Assembly (NCBI RefSeq): GCF_000764305.2
Contig: NW_025940754.1
Location: 248,001-312,000, forward strand
DNA from: Hyalella azteca
Taxonomy: Eukaryota > Arthropoda > Malacostraca > Amphipoda > Hyalellidae
Direction of reading: 5' to 3'
DNA: 64,000 nucleotides
Below the pieces are notes generated by a model. The model searched no databases. It had not been told where the DNA came from and was given only the letters and a program-made list of their open reading frames with translations. A program made the translations under genes and the position numbers. Shown here piece by piece: positions 58,548 through 64,000 of this stretch. The first letter of the stretch is position 1. Each line of letters starts with the position of its first letter.

Positions 58548-60122
58548 TATCAAGATCAACACAAGATATGTTGCCTTATAAAATTTTCCGACATTTGCGT
58601 CAAATCTCCCATGGTTCATTGCGGCATAAGGACGAATTCTAAATTTACTGAGATTCTTTTATTAGTCTGACCCCAACAGAACGAAGCATGGGCCCGTATC
58701 AAATTGTCGTATTCTTTTTGATGTGATTGACTCAATAAAAACTATCAAGATGAATAATAGTTGATTAATATCTATTTATTTAAAAACGAAGACTATAAAT
58801 CAAATTAATAATTTAACATCACCAACTCATTTGATTTAACTGAATACGACCGGGCGAGCCAAGAAATTAGTTGAATATCTCAGAGTAAACATTTCTCAGC
58901 ATATCGTGTTGAAACATTTGTTGTTAAAATTACGTATTTGATGTTTGTTTAATTTAAATTCTGTTATTTTTAATATCGAAAAACATCGAAAGTGAAAGTT
59001 TATTTCATTTCGTGTCACTTTAATTAATGCAATGAAATTACCTTTACCTAGGAATAATGCCTTCACATTTCTTCCTTCTCACAAACGACAAATGAAAAGT
59101 AAGTCGTCTTGACCGAACAATAGGTCGTATTATAATGAAAAATTTCATTGCATTTAATGTAATGAAACTTGCTCCGTCCAACCAGCATTTATTTCAGGCC
59201 TATTTATTATAGCTGCAAACCTATATCAGTGCTGAATGCTTCTTCTTAATTAACGCAATCCACGTTGATTTATCCAGCAGAATGCAGGTCATTTTTCTTA
59301 CTAGAAACGAATGCTTTATTGCTGAGGCACTAATATGGCCGTACAGTAGCTAACATGACGACTCGGATGACGTTAACCCTCTTTACTCGTTAGTTTCGCA
59401 CCCGGAAGCCACGTAAATACAGTACACTATAACAGTAAACTTGTCCGCCATGTCCGACACAAATGATTTGTTGCATGGAAACACTGCAACATTTTGGTTT
59501 TTAATTTGGATGGTTTGGTTTTGGTTTTAAAAAACAAATTTTTGGTGTCTAAAATTATCGTTATAGTTTAACTAGATTATTAACATTAAAGATCATTATC
59601 GTAAAATAAGGTACATCCAAAATAAATTATACATTTTTTGTATTTCATAGAGTTTTATTCCGTAATACTCAAAAGTAACTATTTTTATAAACATTTTTCG
59701 AATTCACAAAGGTGAACAAGTAAATCCCACCGCGATATCATGATAAACCACAATACACGCCTCTAATTATCGTACAATTGTCGCCCAGCAAGCGTTGCGT
59801 TGCCACTAAAATGCAAGAAGCAGTAAATTTCGCGGCGCGTCTAATCAGGCGCGAAGAAATCTAAAGGTGGCGTGAGGGCCTCCTGGCTGGGCATGATGGC
59901 CGAGCCAGCGCCGGACTACATCTGGCCGCACATATGCCGCCTATTATTTACTTTTATTTCTGAAAAGGGTACTACTCGAAGCTTGTGATAAGATTGTCAT
60001 TGAAATGTTTATCCATTTCCGGGTTACACCTTCAGAACTTGCGGCTGAAACCCAGGATAATGCAAGCCCTTGATAAACTAGGGAAGATTTCTACCGCAGG
60101 CAGAGTTTTAACTCACACCAGT
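58548..60122. other. AT-rich stretch without recognisable gene
   Basis: Nothing recognisable. A short GC-rich patch (about 59825-59940) with GCGCGTCTAATCAGGCGCG has a small inverted pair. The remainder is AT-rich up to the 24-bp array. Confidence 0.45.
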
Positions 60123-60434
60123 CCACTCGAAAGTGAAGTCCCTGCTCCACTCGAAAGTCACGTCTCTGCCCGACTCGTGAGTCAAGTCACTGTACGACTC
60201 GTGAATCAAATTTCTGAACGAGTCGTAAACCATTTCTCCTCACGACTGATGAGTCAAGTCTCTACACGACTCACGATTCAAGCAACTGCACGACTCGTAA
60301 GCCAAGTCTTTTCACGTCTCGTATTTCAAGTATCTGCACAACTCGTCAGTCAAGTCTCTGCATGACTCTCGAGTCAAGTCTCTGCATGTCTCACGAGTCA
60401 AGTCTCTGCACGACTCACGAGTCAAGTCTCTGCC
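60123..60434. repeat. 24-bp minisatellite, 13 units
   Basis: Thirteen units of exactly 24 bp without indels run from 60123 to 60434, with core CGACTCGTGAGTCAAGTCTC plus TGCA. Substitutions are frequent in the left half, and the last four units are the most alike. The period is a multiple of three, so the plus-strand frame 59985-60365 stays open as an eight-residue repeat (RLVSQVSA). TGAGTCA, an AP-1 site, occurs in at least two units, with CGAGTCA in others. Confidence 0.96.
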
Positions 60435-61950
60435 TGACATTCACCGCTCGCATGGCTGCAGTTAAGCACACTTGCTCCCTTCTGACGCACTCTGCTGATT
60501 AGTGCTCACAAAAATTTACACTACAAATAAAAATTCTGGATTTCAAACTCAATTCTGCCAAGTTTTAAGTTCAATTCTTCTCTCAAGGTGGTATAAATGC
60601 TCTTTTTACATCTTATTATTTATTTTTATTCTAATTGATTATTCCTTCAGAAGTCAACTCCAGAATTCGATCTCTTAAAAACCGATCTGCAAAAACAGAG
60701 TAAATTTCTCCCCCGAATTTCATTCTTCAACACAGCAGTTTTTCCTTGAATTTATTTAAATTTATCGTTGATCACTCACCCATTTCATTTTTTGTGTATG
60801 TATTGTTCAATTATTATTCAGTTCTGATTGATCATCACAATTGTCAATTGTGTTTGACTACACGTTGTTTCAAATTCCAACAGCACAGACTTTACACATA
60901 AGCAAGATGAATCGTGAAGTATTAAGATGAATTTGCACCTCAATCGTGTGCAATAAATCAAAAAGTGGAGCCATTCCTGCCCTGAGCATAGGGTGTGGGT
61001 GACTGAGTACCACTGCTATGCTACATTGATAGAGTGTGCGTGTTATATTATGCATGTATCAACCATTCATGATTACAGTGCCCAGTGCTAAACATGCAAT
61101 TCAAGACGATAAACTAGGGAAATTCAAGCTTTTTTTTAAGCAGTACGGACGAATGTGGTACACAAAAAAGATATTTGCCAAGGGCATTCAGTTCAAATAC
61201 ACGGAATTATAAAAGATAGTTAGATGATAAACGGCTTAATGCGATATAAAAAGTATATTTTATATCTGAATAATCTAAATAATTTATGACTTTCTGGGAG
61301 AATACGTAAATTGTATGCCTTATAAATTAAGTAATATTATAAAAGGTTGATCATTTGGTTACTTAGCTCTTACTTAATATAGTATGAAATAGTAATGCAA
61401 TGAAATGTTCCGGTAAGTGCCCACTTGGAAGGTTCAAGAATTGACAAAAAAATTATAAAGTCCATGATAAAATTGTAGATTGAAACTTTTTCTGATTTTT
61501 TTCGTTTTTAGCGCATTTTCTCATTTATGGAAAAAATGCACTATTGTGCTCGCAATGTCCGTCCGTCTGTCTGTCTGTCTGTCCGTCCGTGACCTCAAGT
61601 TTTCATCGACGAGAAAATGCGCTCTCTGTCACTCACTGCAGTGAGTACTGAGTTATATTTTTTTACTTGCACCATGTATGACCTTCTCAATACTGCGTCA
61701 TTCATTTCAATCCACCTCACCTGCACAGGTAAAGCTGGCATTTATTACTGATGAAAAGCAGAATAAAGCAAAGGCAAGGCTACAATAGCAGTCTTTGCAG
61801 CCTTTGGCCTTATCAGCAAAGGCAGCAGATCAGCAGTAATCAAAAGTGATCACGTAAATCGATGACAGTCGCTGGGTTAGCGAGTCAAGCCAAGCGTGTA
61901 CGAATAACATTAAGCTAAACATAAAGTCTTTTAGGTTGAATTTACTCATG
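60435..61950. other. AT-rich stretch without recognisable gene
   Basis: No gene is recognisable. A tetranucleotide tract lies at about 61556-61591. Palindromic CACTGCAGTG is at about 61635. Everything else is AT-rich. Confidence 0.5.
61556..61591. repeat. TCTG/TCCG tetranucleotide tract
   Basis: About nine tetranucleotides, TCCG on both sides and TCTG in the middle, form a compound microsatellite (GTCCGTCCGTCTGTCTGTCT and onward). GTCTGTCTGTC tracts embedded in a conserved context are common near mobile elements in arthropods, but I cannot assign this one. Confidence 0.9.
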
Positions 61951-62190
61951 AATTGATGAAGTCACAATGCACTGTATGAAGTCACCATACACTGCATGAA
62001 GTCCCAATACACTGAATGAAGTCACTATACACTGTATGAAGTCAAACTACTCTGTATGAAATCATCATACACTGTATGAAGTCACAATACACTGTATGAA
62101 ATCAATATACACTGTATGAAGTCATTTTACACCGTATGAAGTCACAATGCACGGTATGAAGAAATTATACACTGTATGAAGTCACCATAC
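61951..62190. repeat. 20-bp minisatellite, 12 units
   Basis: Twelve units of exactly 20 bp fill 240 bp without a single indel, with consensus ACTGTATGAAGTCACAATAC. The first and penultimate units are the most diverged. It is AT-rich, unlike the GC-rich 20-bp array at 14.8 kb, and unrelated in sequence. Confidence 0.97.
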
Positions 62191-64000
62191 ATTGTATTGA
62201 TATTCAAACAGTTTATATTTTTATCGATATGAAGAACCGATGAACCTCGGTAAATTTAAATAACAACCAAACCATAATTCAATTCATCAATTCTTCATCA
62301 AATGAATAACTATACAAAAAAGGAGCACATACAAATCCTGCAACACGTTAAATTAATACAAAGCTGTAGCAAATATAGGATACATTCTCATCCAACGCGT
62401 GGTACACTTTGAGGACCAGCGTACAGGTTTGAATTACGTTGAATTCAAGTTAATTAAACTGTACAGTGTACTAGCCTGTATCTGCAGGTATATTACTGTG
62501 TAACAGTAATGTTAGGAGCACCGAAGAATATTTATTAAATTTGTGCTCGGTTCTTCCATGTTTAATGAAGCCAGTCATTAATTTCACTTGAAAATAACTC
62601 AGTTTGATGTATGGTAATCCCATTTAATTGAGTTCACTTCACTCATTGACAAGCGATGGATGCAACGGCCCAAATAATTCAAAACATCGATTTATTTCAG
62701 TCAACTCGCAAACTAAAGATTCATTTCAAAAGACTTGCCTGTTAAACGAGACAGATATTTTCTTGCCGATTTTGATTGCGCGTAGAACATGTGATCGTCC
62801 AAAGGTTCGTATAGCACAAGACGATTGAACTTACGTGTAAAAGAATTCCAACGCTAATATGTTGCATGGTTAACACAACGTGAGTCAATTTATTGGAAAA
62901 AATTTGAATTGCAGATGTAAATTCTTTAATCGAGTGGTTGAAAAACAATACAATACTAAGGAAATTTTCACACCGGGAGAAATTAGTTGAAATTCTCGTT
63001 AATTATTAATGAAATTTTACTCGGGTCACGACACGCAATTTGTTGCGAGGACAACGTGATCAACTTGAAGGTGCACGACTAACGCCATTATAAAACTTTC
63101 TGTTGTTGATTAATATTCTTCGAAGATAAGTCAATATTGAAAGCAGTTAGTCGACAAGAGTTCGGCTACTCGTAGAAAATTACATCGATTAAAAATCCAG
63201 CATTAGTCACGCATGCTCAACTTTTCAACTGCAGCGTGCGATATCAATATATAACTGTCACGACCATGTTGTATGACATAAAATAAGAAAAATATGATAA
63301 ATTATTCTGAATTAGAACCTATACTAACGTCATTTTTCAATATAAATTGTAAATGATACAAAAATATTTGTATAAATTATTCTTCAACATTTACCCAGAA
63401 AATAATAATAAATGTGCACCACTAAAAATAAATTAGCACCACTTACGGGCGAATTCAGTATTTTCAAGCTGACATACAGCCATGCAAAAATTGTATAATC
63501 ATTCTGTATAAAGTAATTTTGATAGATGGAAGCTGAGAGATTGAGTTTTGTCCATAAGTCATACACTCTAATCTATCATTTGTCTCCCTCAAATTATTAA
63601 TGCTAACTTATTTTCAGAGTGTTTCCAGGATAAATAAATATTTGACCTACATGAAGCATTGAAATCTACAGCCATCCCAACACGCAAATTTATGACAAAA
63701 GAAGCATGTATGGCTTATATTGAAATTATTACTGAAGTATAAATATTAGAATTAGAAGATAATATTATTCCTTGACCAATAAGTGACAAAAATTACTAAC
63801 TACCTGCTCATACCTGTTCATTTATTCATGAGTCTCTTCATGGCCGCCATTAGCAGCGACCTGCCTACTTTTAATAAAGACATCAATAATCGCTTATGAT
63901 CGCACAATTAAATTAGAATAACTTTTAATTCATGTCGTAATTCTAATTCTGATTTTAGCCGTTTTTTATACGTGCAATTCTAGCTGTTCATCGAGATTAA
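62191..64000. other. AT-rich stretch without recognisable gene
   Basis: Nothing recognisable to the end of the window. A loose inverted pair TACAGTGTACTAGCCTG / CAGGTATATTACTGTGTA lies at about 62461-62503. Frames at 62628-62828 and 62742-62948 overlap on opposite strands and lack motifs. Confidence 0.5.

Noticed and set aside
62461..62515. Loose inverted pair as transposon ends
   Set aside because: Too many mismatches and no target duplication.

Overview
The window looks like non-coding nuclear DNA from a metazoan, most likely an arthropod. It is AT-rich throughout (judged by eye, not counted), with no operons, no dense open frames and no ribosome-binding sites. It carries remnants of animal-type transposons: a Tc1-type element, a fossil reverse transcriptase of the CR1/jockey kind, a short TTAA-flanked element and a 57-bp-TIR MITE. 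It also holds an unusual density of minisatellites. I could not recognise an intact cellular gene, rRNA, tRNA or CRISPR array, and I cannot name the species.

Layout. 0-10 kb: a 3 x 40 bp repeat (1.5 kb), a decayed LINE reverse transcriptase on the minus strand (5.15-5.9 kb), a GC-richer island with a possible poly(A) signal (7.1-7.4 kb), a cluster of TAATTG-type sites (7.45-7.6 kb) and degenerate repeats (8.1-9.5 kb). 10-18 kb: a 21-bp array of about 34 units, an unrecognised 163-codon frame (12.2 kb), a 20-bp array of about 28 units (14.8-15.4 kb), a 6 x 22 bp array (16.0 kb) and a 488-bp MITE with near-perfect 57-bp inverted ends. 18-30 kb: a candidate 54-codon exon (20.1 kb), a possible LTR/primer-binding-site junction (21.5 kb), a TTAA-bounded piggyBac-like MITE immediately followed by an 11 x 40 bp array (23.4-24.2 kb), and a degenerate array merging into a frame that ends at a good splice donor (28.9-29.4 kb). 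30-42 kb: a decayed Tc1 element with recognisable transposase and TIRs, a 4 x 42 bp array, a 22-bp array of about 21 units, a cluster of small palindromes (39.9-40.4 kb), a pentanucleotide microsatellite and a 35-bp-arm hairpin (42.0 kb). 42-64 kb: repeats of about 16, 49, 31, 41, 75, 24 and 20 bp, two dispersed copies of one unknown repeat, and two unrecognised candidate coding stretches (51.7 and 58.4 kb).

Interpretation. Nothing here forms a pathway. The coherent theme is repeat biology: roughly eighteen unrelated tandem arrays in 64 kb, many with units of 20-24 or 40-42 bp, several next to or inside mobile elements. Long open frames in the arrays arise because the unit length is a multiple of three or lacks stops, so I do not call them genes. 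If a host gene crosses this window, the best exon candidates are at 20105-20269, 29245-29415 and 58368-58547, all of low confidence.
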